Shown: positions 48,804-57,064 of the stretch, piece by piece
Layout of the letters: each line of letters starts with the position of its first letter
Numbering within the stretch: position 1 is the stretch's first letter
Assembly: GCF_004769405.1 (NCBI RefSeq)
Contig: NZ_RQES01000016.1
Span: 372,001-436,000 of the forward strand
Reading direction: 5' to 3'
Source: Leptospira selangorensis
GTDB taxonomy: Bacteria > Spirochaetota > Leptospiria > Leptospirales > Leptospiraceae
Length of the DNA stretch: 64,000 nt
The notes under the pieces: model-generated
What the model was told of the DNA's origin: nothing
What the model saw: only the letters and a program-made list of their open reading frames with translations
Databases searched by the model: none
Position numbers and translations under genes: made by a program

Positions 48804-50768
48804 ATGAATCAAACTCTTTGGACCCCCAGTCCCGAACTCATTCAAAACTCAAGACTTACAGAATTCCAAAATTTTGCCGAACAAAAGATCGGTAAAAAAT
48901 TCAAGAACTACTCAGAGTTACATTCCTGGTCTGTGGAATTCCCCGAAAAATTTTGGGGATTGATTTGGGAATTTGCCCCGGTTATCCATTCCGAAACTTA
49001 CGACGAAGTTATCCGGCCTGGAAAAACTTTTAGAGAGGCTCAATTTTTTCCGGGAGCAAAACTGAACTTCGCGCAAAACTTACTTCGAAAAAAGGATGAT
49101 ACAGTCGCGATCTTCTACAGGGGAGAAAGTGGGGCGGAGAAGAGCCTTACCTATTCGGAACTTTATAAAAACGTAGGAGCGCTGGCCGCCTATTTTAGAT
49201 CGGAAGGTGTGGCACCTGGAGATAGGATTGCCGGGCTTATGCCCAATGTTCCGGATACGGTTCTTGCGATGTTGGCCGCTACGAGTATAGGTGCGGTTTG
49301 GACATCCTGTTCTCCTGATTTCGGGGTCAAAGGTGTTTTGGATCGATTCGGTCAGATCAAACCTAAAATCCTGATCACCACAGATCGATATGAATTTAAA
49401 GGTAAGTCACTTCCACTTGCAGCAACTATCCAAGAGATATCTTCCCAGCTTACCGATCTCAAAAAGATATTAGTTTCCGAATATCCTAGTTTAGGATCTG
49501 ACGATCAGAAAAATATTACGGACGGATTTCCAAAAAATTCGCTTCCATTAATAGAATCTTATAAATCTTTTTTGGGGCAGGAACCCGAGTTTTACCAAAC
49601 ATCTTTTGATCATCCAGTATATATCATGTATTCTTCCGGAACAACAGGGCTTCCAAAATGTATGGTCCAGGGCTCCGGAGTTTTTTTGAATCATTGGAAA
49701 GAACTTGCACTACATACGGATCTGAGAGAAGGAGATGGGATTTTTTATTATACAACTTGTGGATGGATGATGTGGAACTGGCTTGTAAGTTCCCTTTCTA
49801 TCGGAGCCGCAGTACATCTATTCGATGGAAATCCATTTCACCCTGATCCTGGAGTATTATTCCGTTTTGTTTCCGATCGTAAGGTGAAAGTATTCGGAGT
49901 AGGAGCTAAGTATATTCTTAGCTTAGAAAAGGAAAAATACAAACCGAGTGTAGATCTATCTTCCGTAAAAGCTGTATTATCCACAGGATCTCCATTGCCT
50001 GGATACGGATTCGAATATGTTTACGAATCTTGGAAGAAGGACCTAAGACTTTCCTCTATCTCAGGAGGAACGGATCTAAATGGATGTTTTGCATTAGGAA
50101 ATCCTAATTTACCTGTGCATTCCGGAGAATTACAATCTTTAGGGCTTGGAATGGCAGTCCAAATTTTCGATGATTCGGGAAAACAGATCCAGGGACAGAA
50201 AGGAGAACTAGTTTGTACAAAACCATTTCCTTCCATGCCATTGGAATTTTGGAATGATCCGGAAGGAAAAAAATACCTGGGCGCTTATTTTGATACGTAT
50301 CCAAATATTTGGAGACACGGTGATTTTGCGGAAATTCTTCCTAACGGGGGAATGGTAGTTTATGGAAGATCGGATGCTACCTTAAATCCAGGTGGAGTTC
50401 GTATTGGAACTGCGGATCTATATAGTTTGCTCGAAACTATTTCTGAAATTGCAGATTCGGTAGTGATCGGTCAAGAATGGAAGGATGATGTAAGAGTGAT
50501 CTTATTCTTAAAAATGGCTCCAGGTGCAATTTTGGATCAGACATTCGAATCTAAGATCAAAAAGGAAATTAAGGATAAGGTTTCTCCTCGCCATGTCCCA
50601 TCTAAGATCATCCAAGTAGCGGATATTCCTTATACTCGAAATATGAAGAAGGTAGAGATCGCGGTTAAAAAGACAGTCCAAGGAGAAGCTGTCACGAATC
50701 AGGATGCACTCATCAATCCTGAATCATTAGAATATTATAAAAATATCCCGCAATTGCAAACAGATTAA
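48804..50768 (+). CDS. Acetoacetyl-CoA synthetase
   Basis: A 654-residue adenylating enzyme of the family's usual length. The N-terminal block with FPEKFWGLIWEFA and the PGAKLNFAQNLL segment are acetoacetyl-CoA/acetyl-CoA synthetase-like; AMP-binding motifs are YSSGTTGLPKCMVQ, TTCGWMMWNW, SISGGTDLNG and the late VYGRSDATLNPGGVRIG. It activates acetoacetate with ATP and CoA. The TGGTDLNG-like segment is the reason for preferring acetoacetate to acetate. It is a single-gene unit. Confidence 0.88.
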   Translation: MNQTLWTPSPELIQNSRLTEFQNFAEQKIGKKFKNYSELHSWSVEFPEKFWGLIWEFAPVIHSETYDEVIRPGKTFREAQFFPGAKLNFAQNLLRKKDDTVAIFYRGESGAEKSLTYSELYKNVGALAAYFRSEGVAPGDRIAGLMPNVPDTVLAMLAATSIGAVWTSCSPDFGVKGVLDRFGQIKPKILITTDRYEFKGKSLPLAATIQEISSQLTDLKKILVSEYPSLGSDDQKNITDGFPKNSLPLIESYKSFLGQEPEFYQTSFDHPVYIMYSSGTTGLPKCMVQGSGVFLNHWKELALHTDLREGDGIFYYTTCGWMMWNWLVSSLSIGAAVHLFDGNPFHPDPGVLFRFVSDRKVKVFGVGAKYILSLEKEKYKPSVDLSSVKAVLSTGSPLPGYGFEYVYESWKKDLRLSSISGGTDLNGCFALGNPNLPVHSGELQSLGLGMAVQIFDDSGKQIQGQKGELVCTKPFPSMPLEFWNDPEGKKYLGAYFDTYPNIWRHGDFAEILPNGGMVVYGRSDATLNPGGVRIGTADLYSLLETISEIADSVVIGQEWKDDVRVILFLKMAPGAILDQTFESKIKKEIKDKVSPRHVPSKIIQVADIPYTRNMKKVEIAVKKTVQGEAVTNQDALINPESLEYYKNIPQLQTD

Positions 50769-50773
50769 AACCC

Positions 50774-50838
50774 ACTTTTGCGGACCTTCTTCTTTAATTC
50801 CGGTAGGCAGATATAAGTTTTACTTTTGCGGACCTTCT
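50774..50838. repeat. Direct repeat ACTTTTGCGGACCTTCT (two copies)
   Basis: The 17-mer ACTTTTGCGGACCTTCT is present at 50774-50790 and again at 50822-50838, 48 bases apart, between the stops of two convergent genes; the second copy overlaps the 3' end of the anti-sigma gene. Possibly a small duplication during deletion or insertion, or a binding site. Confidence 0.5.
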
Positions 50839-51172
50839 ATCTTTCTGAAAAAGAAGTTTCAATGATCAGATCCGTATTCTCCCAGATATATTCCGTTTCT
50901 ATGGGAGAAGCTAGATATTCCGCAGAGTTTTGTGAATTAGAGTAATTGTCTTCGGATTCTTTCAAACTACGCACATAAAAAGTAGCAAGCCCAGCTAATC
51001 CCAAAAGTAGAATTGCAGCCAAGGCCGCCTGCCACACAAATATTTTGTTGGAAGCTTCTTGGAATTCCGCTTTGGCGATAACTTTGCCAGCTATTCTTTT
51101 GGCAAGATCTGGATCCTTAAGTAAAGATCCAATTTTTTGATCTAGATCGGAATCGATATAAGGTTCTTTCAT
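50837..51172 (-). CDS. Putative anti-sigma factor (single-pass membrane)
   Basis: A 111-residue protein with a soluble N-terminal 55 residues (helical, EPYIDSDLDQKIGSLL), one transmembrane helix (about 58-77, LAAILLLGLAGLATFYV) and a short acidic periplasmic tail. The start ATG 51172 overlaps the sigma gene stop (ATGA). The size, topology and coupling to an ECF sigma gene are typical of an anti-sigma factor, although it lacks an obvious zinc-binding HxxxCxxC motif. The longer frame to 51217 runs inside the sigma gene and was rejected. Confidence 0.6.
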   Translation of the reverse strand: MKEPYIDSDLDQKIGSLLKDPDLAKRIAGKVIAKAEFQEASNKIFVWQAALAAILLLGLAGLATFYVRSLKESEDNYSNSQNSAEYLASPIETEYIWENTDLIIETSFSER

Positions 51173-51702
51173 TTTTCTTCTCTTCCTGTCCGATTCGATG
51201 CGAATCGAGATAACCATTCTTTTGCTCTTGAAATTCTGGACTTGACTGTTCCTTCGGAGATATCCAGTTTTTTAGCGATCGATTCCATTTTCTCTCCGCC
51301 CAACCTAAGTATCATAGTTTCTTTATATGGAGAAGGCAAGAGATTAATTTGAGATTCCATCCATTTACGTTTGTCCGGATCGGGTTCGATCGCTGCAATA
51401 TCTTGTTCTTTTTTTTCCGAAACTTTTATCTCAGCTTGTAGTTTTGAATAAGCTCTTCCTTCTCTATTCCATTTTCGGATCGCTCTTCTACATTCGTTTC
51501 TGGCAGCAACGTATAACCAACGATTTGCATCTTGCGGATCCAGAGAAGGTTTGTCCTTAAATTTAAGATAATATCTTAAATACGTATCTTGGACCAGGTC
51601 CTCAACTAAGGAAGCCATCCCGGGCAATATATGCCTACGGATGGACTTGAGGACAGTCTCCTTACTGGATTCTATGATCCGGATTAATTCTGGTTCCGTC
51701 AT
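51169..51702 (-). CDS. ECF-type RNA polymerase sigma factor
   Basis: A sigma70-family protein with region 2 (SLVEDLVQDTYLRYYLK...ANRWLYVAARNECRR) and region 4 helix-turn-helix (YKETMILRLGGEKMESIAKKLD, SEGTVKSRISRAKEWL). There is no region 3, so it is extracytoplasmic function type, 177 residues from ATG 51702. The start at 51750 overlaps the upstream gene by 47 bases and is less likely. It lies between a Spy/ZraP-like gene and a putative anti-sigma gene, so the three probably form one signalling unit for envelope or metal stress. Confidence 0.88.
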   Translation of the reverse strand: MTEPELIRIIESSKETVLKSIRRHILPGMASLVEDLVQDTYLRYYLKFKDKPSLDPQDANRWLYVAARNECRRAIRKWNREGRAYSKLQAEIKVSEKKEQDIAAIEPDPDKRKWMESQINLLPSPYKETMILRLGGEKMESIAKKLDISEGTVKSRISRAKEWLSRFASNRTGREEK

Positions 51703-51703
51703 T

Positions 51704-52258
51704 CTATCTGCAGTCTCTATCTCCTGGAGGAGGTCCGGGAGGCGGTCCATGGTGATGAGGAAAATCCCTTCTTTCCTTGATCCTATTTAATCTTTCCTTA
51801 TGGAGTTGGTTCAGTTTTTGTTTTTGTTCCGGATTCAGGATGGACTCGAATTCTAATCTTCCTTGTATATGCAGAAATCTTAATTCTAATTGTATTTCGC
51901 TGATCTCCTTTAGTTTGGATTTTACTGCTACCAGATCTACTTTAGGAGATTCTAATAATTTACGTAAGGATTCATGGAGAGCGGGTAACTTCTCTCCAAT
52001 AGACTTGCTGAGGCTCAATCTTTTATCGGTTGCGGCTTTTGCTTTTGCGATCTGTTCTGGACTGAGAGAAAGTTCTTTGGAGAATCTTTCAAAATTTCTA
52101 TCCTCTCTTTCTCTTGGACCAGGACCTCCTCCTGGTATGAAGAAGTCGAACGGTTCCGGACCGAATGGTGGTGGAGGAGGGGGTTCTGCAAATAAGATAT
52201 TCCCTGATCCTGAAACCAGTAAAATAAAAACGAATAATTTGAGTTTTTGAAAATCCAA
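51704..52258 (-). CDS. Spy/ZraP-like periplasmic protein
   Basis: A 184-residue secreted protein. The signal peptide (MDFQKLKLFVFILLVSGSG) is followed by a Pro-rich stretch (EPPPPPPFGPEPF), then two helices with LSPEQIAKAKAATDKRL and LNPEQKQKLNQLHKER, the pair of LTxxQ-like motifs of Spy, CpxP and ZraP chaperone/metal-sensor proteins, and an end rich in His and Pro (FPHHHGPPPGPPPG), which could bind metal. It is the first gene of the sigma/anti-sigma unit. A metal- or envelope-stress sensor is an inference from this family and place. Confidence 0.65.
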   Translation of the reverse strand: MDFQKLKLFVFILLVSGSGNILFAEPPPPPPFGPEPFDFFIPGGGPGPREREDRNFERFSKELSLSPEQIAKAKAATDKRLSLSKSIGEKLPALHESLRKLLESPKVDLVAVKSKLKEISEIQLELRFLHIQGRLEFESILNPEQKQKLNQLHKERLNRIKERRDFPHHHGPPPGPPPGDRDCR

Positions 52259-52289
52259 GTGATCACCTACTATTTCTGACGAATTATTT

Positions 52290-53108
52290 TTATTGTGTGG
52301 TACTAGTGCTAGAAGAACTTCCTGAAGAAATCGTACTACTTGTACAATTTACTTCTCCTTTTATACTGACAGAAGGACCTGAAACATTCTGCGTATTATA
52401 ACAGGTCGTTCCGTCCTGGGTATAACACATACTTGTAGAAGTCGCGGAAGTACAATTGATATTATCCACAGTATAACATTGGGTAAGAGAAAGACCTACA
52501 CTTCCGCTGGAGACTGCAGTGCCTACAAGATCCAAATCTACAGTAAGATAAGAAAGAGCCTGGGAACTGGAAACACTTGTGTCCACAGGTACACCGCTTC
52601 CTCCCCAATAAATTTTTCCGTAATTCGAAACCACTGCAGATGTTCCTATTCCTCCTGAATAAGAGAAACCTTGGGTCGAGTCGATCGATCCCTGATTCTG
52701 AGTTGCATCGTATAAGAACTTGAGATATAAATATTCTCCGGTTTTAAAATACAATCTTGTGATTACGGTATAAAGGTTCGTGGTGCTTGTACTCGTTGTA
52801 GTGGTGGTCGTACTAGTACTAGAAGAACTGTAAGGAGTTGCAGTTCCACAACTTGCAGTTTTATCCATATCCAATTCTCCATCTATATTGAATGCAACCC
52901 CATCCCCAAAAACCGTTAAACTTACCTTATCAGCATCTCTGTTCTCGCAGGATAAAAAACAAAATAAGAAAAATACGAAAAAGGTTCGATGATGGCTTTG
53001 CAGGTTTGGTCGGATAGGAGGATTCAAAATAAGATTCCCGGATTCTCTCTTTATATAAGTAAACCCGGAGAGAGAAAAACGTTCCCAGATTCTTACCGAA
53101 AAATTCAC
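52290..53108 (-). CDS. Ser/Thr-rich lipoprotein
   Basis: A lipoprotein with lipobox FLSC (near residue 54 in the longest frame). The longest frame opens with GTG at 53108; the start is more likely internal, for example the TTG near 53027, which leaves a normal signal peptide. The mature part has a long Ser/Thr-only linker (STSTTTTTTSTSTT), a beta-rich domain with several Cys (QCYTVDNINCTSATSTSMCYTQ is split over residues about 212-232) and an all-Ser/Thr C-terminus. The composition resembles a surface-exposed stalked protein. It is divergent from the solute-binding protein gene. Confidence 0.55.
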   Translation of the reverse strand: MNFSVRIWERFSLSGFTYIKRESGNLILNPPIRPNLQSHHRTFFVFFLFCFLSCENRDADKVSLTVFGDGVAFNIDGELDMDKTASCGTATPYSSSSTSTTTTTTSTSTTNLYTVITRLYFKTGEYLYLKFLYDATQNQGSIDSTQGFSYSGGIGTSAVVSNYGKIYWGGSGVPVDTSVSSSQALSYLTVDLDLVGTAVSSGSVGLSLTQCYTVDNINCTSATSTSMCYTQDGTTCYNTQNVSGPSVSIKGEVNCTSSTISSGSSSSTSTTQ

Positions 53109-53183
53109 ATTTATCGAATCGACTCAGGGTAGATATATGTTTGTTTTTCCCTTGATCCATAAGGGCTAAAAAAATATAAAAGA

Positions 53184-54023
53184 ATGGTGCTTCGAATATT
53201 CGGACTTCTATTTTCTTTTTTGATCCTTTCTCCCGTATTCTCACAAGACGTTTCAGGTTCTCGTTTAGCGGAGATCCAAAAAAGGGGAGAATTGAGAGTC
53301 ACCGGAAATCGTAACTTCGACCCGTTTTATATCTCAGATCCAAAAGATGGTTTTCCCGGATTCGATACGGAGCTTGGAAAAAAATACGCAGAGTTCTTGG
53401 GAGTAAAATACACATTCACAAACCGCCCGGAATTTGAGGATTACGCAGAAGCGATCAAAAATGGAGAAGCGGATATCGCATTTTCAGGCCTAAGTTCTAC
53501 ATTAGAAAGATCTAAAAAAGGAAGTTTCAGTTCGCCCTATTTGGTTTCCACACCGGGTGCATTGGTGAATAAGAATGCACTTCCTCCTCCTCCGGAAGGA
53601 AATATCATCGCCACAGTATATTTCAGAAATATAAAGGATCTGGATAGTATAAGCGGACTCAGTTTTTCAGTTCGTGCATTTTCTGCCAGCCATGAATATC
53701 TTTTAAGCCTTTTTCCGAATTCCAGAATATTCACTTACGGTTCTGTGGAAAGCGCTTGGAATTCAGTGAAAGAAGGGCAGGCAAATTGTTTTGTGGGGGA
53801 TTCTCTTTATATCAAGGGTCTACTTCTCAAACAAAGAAGTATTTTATCTAATTTTAGAGCACTTATAGAGCCGGTTCAGGAAAATCATGTGAGCGCTTTA
53901 CTTCCTAAGGGTGATATTTATTTCTCCCGTAACTTTGAATTTTTTCTGTCGGAACTCAAACGAACAGGAGAATTAAAAAGTTTAGAGGATAAGTATTTTA
54001 ACAGAAGCGACTGGGTGAAATAA
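53184..54023 (+). CDS. Periplasmic solute-binding protein, family 3 type
   Basis: A 279-residue secreted protein; signal peptide MVLRIFGLLFSFLILSPVFS. The mature part follows the bacterial extracellular solute-binding protein family 3: AEIQKRGELRVTGNRNFDPF, FPGFDTELGKKYAEFLGVK, NGEADIAFSGLSSTLERSKKG, GSVESAWNSVKEGQANCFVGD and SLEDKYFNRSDW at the end. No ABC permease or ATPase follows it, so it either serves a transporter encoded elsewhere or acts as an orphan sensor or enzyme. It lies 18 bases before the ferredoxin-MBL gene, so they may be co-transcribed. Confidence 0.85.
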   Translation: MVLRIFGLLFSFLILSPVFSQDVSGSRLAEIQKRGELRVTGNRNFDPFYISDPKDGFPGFDTELGKKYAEFLGVKYTFTNRPEFEDYAEAIKNGEADIAFSGLSSTLERSKKGSFSSPYLVSTPGALVNKNALPPPPEGNIIATVYFRNIKDLDSISGLSFSVRAFSASHEYLLSLFPNSRIFTYGSVESAWNSVKEGQANCFVGDSLYIKGLLLKQRSILSNFRALIEPVQENHVSALLPKGDIYFSRNFEFFLSELKRTGELKSLEDKYFNRSDWVK

Positions 54024-54041
54024 AGAAACAGTCTAATCCGT

Positions 54042-54908
54042 ATGGCGACTTTGGCAAAAAGAAAGCCCCAAAATTTTCCCGGACAGATTTATGTGGATTC
54101 CAGTTGTATAGATTGTGAGACATGCAGGATCTTAGCCTCGGATATTTTTGGAGAAGATCAAACCGGTTCTTTCGTTAAAAAACAACCTGAAACTGAATCC
54201 GAAAAATTGCAAGCCCTACAAGCCTTAGTCGCTTGCCCCACCGCGTCTATCGGAACAGAAGATAGAATTGATCTAACAGATGCGAAAGCATCCTTTCCTA
54301 AACAGATCCAAGACGAGGTCTATCATTGCGGTTTCCATTCTAAGGATTCATTCGGCGCCTTCTCCTATTTAATTGTCCGGGAAGAAGGTAACGTACTTGT
54401 GGATTCTCCCAGATATATTCCATCACTTTCTGAAAAAATAAAAAATCTGGGCGGGATCAAATACCATTTCCTAACACATAGAGATGATATCGCAGATCAC
54501 GAAAAATTTCATAACGATTTCGGGACCCAAAGGATCATACATGAAGGGGATCTATCTGCGATTCCAAATGCGGAAATCGTGATAAATGGAAGAGATCCGT
54601 TCTCTCTTGACGAAGATCTACTGGTGATACCAGGACCCGGGCATACGAGAGGACATTCTACTTTATTATATAAACATAAATTTCTATTCTCCGGGGATCA
54701 TTTAGCATTTGATCCTAAGAAAGATAGACTGATCGCTTTCAGAGGTGCTTGTTGGTATTCTTGGGAAGAACAAACCAAGTCCATGCAGGACTTGGAAAAT
54801 TATAATTTTGAATGGCTTCTTCCTGGCCACGGGCACCCCACTCATACGGATCGGAAGCGTATGAGTGAGATGCTTAGGTCCTGTGTTCTATGGATGCAAA
54901 AACGTTAG
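54042..54908 (+). CDS. Ferredoxin-MBL fold fusion protein
   Basis: A 288-residue soluble protein with two domains. Residues about 15-75 are a single-cluster 4Fe-4S ferredoxin domain ([20 protein letters not shown] and later ACPTASI, four Cys in the C..C..C...CP order). Residues about 90-288 are a metallo-beta-lactamase fold with [31 protein letters not shown] and LLPGHGHP. The first metal motif has HRDD where most have HxHxDH, as in the glyoxalase II-like branch. Its stop overlaps that of the convergent transglycosylase by 4 bases. A redox-linked hydrolase is the inference; the substrate is unknown. Confidence 0.85.
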   Translation: MATLAKRKPQNFPGQIYVDSSCIDCETCRILASDIFGEDQTGSFVKKQPETESEKLQALQALVACPTASIGTEDRIDLTDAKASFPKQIQDEVYHCGFHSKDSFGAFSYLIVREEGNVLVDSPRYIPSLSEKIKNLGGIKYHFLTHRDDIADHEKFHNDFGTQRIIHEGDLSAIPNAEIVINGRDPFSLDEDLLVIPGPGHTRGHSTLLYKHKFLFSGDHLAFDPKKDRLIAFRGACWYSWEEQTKSMQDLENYNFEWLLPGHGHPTHTDRKRMSEMLRSCVLWMQKR

Positions 54909-55534
54909 AATGATTCCCTGCTTCCTAAATATTCTTCCTGGCCTGAAAATACGCTCTCGGCGTAGGCAGGAACTCCTCCCCATTTTTTAACCGCTCCCGG
55001 TCCCGCATTATAGGCGAGAAGCGCTATACGAAGATTTCCCTCGTGGGTTTCCAAAAGATGGTTCAGATAAGAGACTCCTAAATGGATATTTGTCTCCGGC
55101 TCCAATAGATCTTGTTTTTTGATATGTTTTCCTTCCCAAGACGCAATCCAGGACCCGGTCCCCGGCATGATCTGCATAAGCCCAAGTGCATTCTTCTTGG
55201 ATCTTGCTTTTCGGTAGAATTCCGACTCTGTTTTGATGATCCCGAGAAGTAACCCCGCCTTCTCTCCTTTTTGGCAATAAACACCACAAGCGCTATTATG
55301 GATCCTTTCTGATTCCTTTTCTACGGTTAAGGAGAGAAGTTCCAGCTCTGTTTCAGTAAGGCTTGGTCTCTCTGAGCGAATGTATTCTTTGATTTGGGTG
55401 CTTTCCGGTAAGGAGTTCCTACCAGGAGCGCTCTTTCCTATCAGGGAGCCTGCGATTGGGGCTACGAATGATTGGTAGAGAAGTGGTAATGAGGCGATAA
55501 ATATGTATCTTTTTCTAACTTTAGGCTGGAGCAT
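54905..55534 (-). CDS. Lytic transglycosylase
   Basis: A 209-residue exported protein with an SLT domain: [29 protein letters not shown] (catalytic Glu in KTESEF, split over residues about 104-132), [13 protein letters not shown], and [17 protein letters not shown]. It cuts the glycan of peptidoglycan without water, in the periplasm. The N-terminal part has a short hydrophobic signal or anchor ([20 protein letters not shown]). A perfect 11-base palindrome GTGCATTGCAC lies 18 bases upstream of the start codon at 55553-55563 and may be an operator. Confidence 0.85.
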   Translation of the reverse strand: MLQPKVRKRYIFIASLPLLYQSFVAPIAGSLIGKSAPGRNSLPESTQIKEYIRSERPSLTETELELLSLTVEKESERIHNSACGVYCQKGEKAGLLLGIIKTESEFYRKARSKKNALGLMQIMPGTGSWIASWEGKHIKKQDLLEPETNIHLGVSYLNHLLETHEGNLRIALLAYNAGPGAVKKWGGVPAYAESVFSGQEEYLGSRESF

Positions 55535-55720
55535 TCTCCTTGCCTCCTCTTATAGTGCATTGCACCATATATGACCAGTCTTTTTGCGGCGCACTACGGA
55601 CCAAGCAAAAAACCAGCCGGTTTTTGGAGTTTGGGAAAAAAAGTCGGGTTTTTGGAGGGAAATCTGGCCCTTAAGAAATTGAAAACCAAATGAAGAAGAA
55701 GCACAGGAAACATTTTCCAT

Positions 55721-55740
55721 TTTGGAAATTTATTTCCAAA
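55721..55740 (-). repeat. 14-bp element copy B within a palindrome
   Basis: TTTGGAAAT (55721-55729) and ATTTCCAAA (55732-55740) form a nine-base inverted repeat with a two-base spacer. The minus strand at 55727-55740 reads the exact 14-mer TTTGGAAATAAATT also found at 6203 and 55910. Confidence 0.5.
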
Positions 55741-55828
55741 GATGTAACTCTCATTCTTTTACTCTAGTTTTTTCTCTTCATCACTATACATATTTGAATT
55801 ATTTGCGAAGACTTCTCAATTACAAGAG

Positions 55829-55848
55829 ATTGGAAATAAATTTCCAAT
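55829..55848 (+). repeat. 14-bp element copy C within a palindrome
   Basis: ATTGGAAAT (55829-55837) and ATTTCCAAT (55840-55848) form a nine-base inverted repeat with a two-base spacer. The plus strand carries TTGGAAATAAATT, 13 of the 14 positions of the element. Confidence 0.5.
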
Positions 55849-55909
55849 CTAAGAATAAATCTTTCGGTATAAAAAATTTAAAAACATAGATCGGAACGTT
55901 TAGAAGAAG

Positions 55910-55923
55910 TTTGGAAATAAATT
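55910..55923 (+). repeat. 14-bp element copy D
   Basis: An exact copy of TTTGGAAATAAATT. Only one half of the palindrome is kept here. Confidence 0.5.
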
Positions 55924-56246
55924 TACTAACCTGAAATGAGTATTTTTATTTGCGTTCGCTTCTCAAAATGATTCTCAGACTTAAATAAATATAACATTCG
56001 ATTTATTTAATATAATTTTCGGAAAATAAAATTTTTGATGCAAATTTTCGTAACTGCTTCGTCATAATATTTAGAACCGGGGATTTGTTGAACAAACAAG
56101 CCTAACTAAAAAAGAAAAACTCCCTCGCGATGATCGATCCCGCGATAGAGATAATTTAAAGATACATTATAAAAAGCTAATTCCGTATTCGTCGGATCCG
56201 TTTTCTAAAAACAAAAATTCTGAAATCGGATATTTTCTGGGGAAAA

Positions 56247-56981
56247 ATGATGAGGATATCTTTAGCTCTATCCGTACTATGCCTACTTACATTTTCACAA
56301 TGTACCCAAATGGGAAATCCTTCTAGCGATCTCACTTGGGAGGAAAAACAACTTCTCTGGATAGCATACGGAGAAGAAATGAAAGGCGGACTACAACTTA
56401 CAAAAGCAGCGGCTCAAAAATGGGGCCTCGGTATAGATGTCTATCCAGCTAAAACCAGAGTGGATAGAATGAGAAACACGATCGCATTTACCGAATCAGG
56501 TAAATGCCATGTAGAAGGTATCTCGGCAAAAAATGCGAAGGACTGCCAGTTATTTTCTTCTAACCCGTTCTATTTGGCCGCTTGTTCCATCAGCGCAACT
56601 ACAAACATAGAGAATAGTGTCATTTTTATTTTTAAAGATAGGATCAAGGCAACTGCTGATGCAATGAAGATGGAAGGAAGCACCATCGATGCAAAAGAAT
56701 ATATAATCGCAACCGTTGCGCACGAGGTAGGGCATTGCCTTGGATTACAACATTCTCAGGATCCTAAAGATCTGATGTTCCCGATGTTGACTGGAAACGT
56801 ATTCGAACCTAGTAGGACTGAGATGCATGCAGCACAAGCATTGTATGATACTTCTATGCCACCTGGTTCTATAGATGAATCCAATCTTTATACGAAACAA
56901 TCTGATTTTACTTACTTAAAACAATATACCGTACCTTCGTTTGCGGTATTCGGAAATATAAATATGGAAGAAGAAGACTGA
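56247..56981 (+). CDS. Matrixin-like metalloprotease lipoprotein
   Basis: A 244-residue lipoprotein with lipobox FSQC (Cys19). It carries a full metzincin zinc site HEVGHCLGLQH (His159, Glu160, His163, His169) and a Met-turn LMFP (Met177), with an N-terminal region of mixed alpha/beta structure and several Cys. The matrixin/astacin-like fold would make it a zinc peptidase at the cell surface or in the periplasm. It is preceded by the 712-base region with the 14-bp element. The start is ATG 56247 or the ATG 3 bases later, both behind GGGGA. Confidence 0.75.
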   Translation: MMRISLALSVLCLLTFSQCTQMGNPSSDLTWEEKQLLWIAYGEEMKGGLQLTKAAAQKWGLGIDVYPAKTRVDRMRNTIAFTESGKCHVEGISAKNAKDCQLFSSNPFYLAACSISATTNIENSVIFIFKDRIKATADAMKMEGSTIDAKEYIIATVAHEVGHCLGLQHSQDPKDLMFPMLTGNVFEPSRTEMHAAQALYDTSMPPGSIDESNLYTKQSDFTYLKQYTVPSFAVFGNINMEEED

Positions 56982-57033
56982 TAACCCCAGAACGGTAGAA
57001 ACCGATCAGTCTTCTTTGGTGCGAATCGAAGAT

Positions 57034-57064
57034 TGCCGGGGACTAAACTCCCCGGTTTTTTTCT
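57034..57064 (+). terminator. Strong rho-independent terminator
   Basis: CCGGGGA (57036-57042) pairs with TCCCCGG (57049-57055) around a six-base loop, and seven T follow (57056-57062). It serves the matrixin-like gene. The minus-strand pepA gene ends inside the stem, so the two genes share this sequence. Confidence 0.85.

Larger units (their letters stand above)
55535..56246. other. 712-base AT-rich intergenic region
   Basis: No gene is seen. It separates two divergent genes (transglycosylase, matrixin-like lipoprotein). It holds a palindrome GTGCATTGCAC (55553-55563) with a TAGTGC/GCACTA pair around it, a 7-base stem with AAAAACC/GGTTTTT near 55608-55625, and three copies of a 14-bp element (55727-55740, 55829-55842, 55910-55923). 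The two outer copies of the element lie near GGAAAT/ATTTCC inverted repeats. Its length and repeats suggest several regulators. Confidence 0.45.

Noticed and set aside
55606..55626. AAAAACC/GGTTTTT hairpin
   Set aside because: It has no gene ending in the right direction and so is not a terminator I can support.
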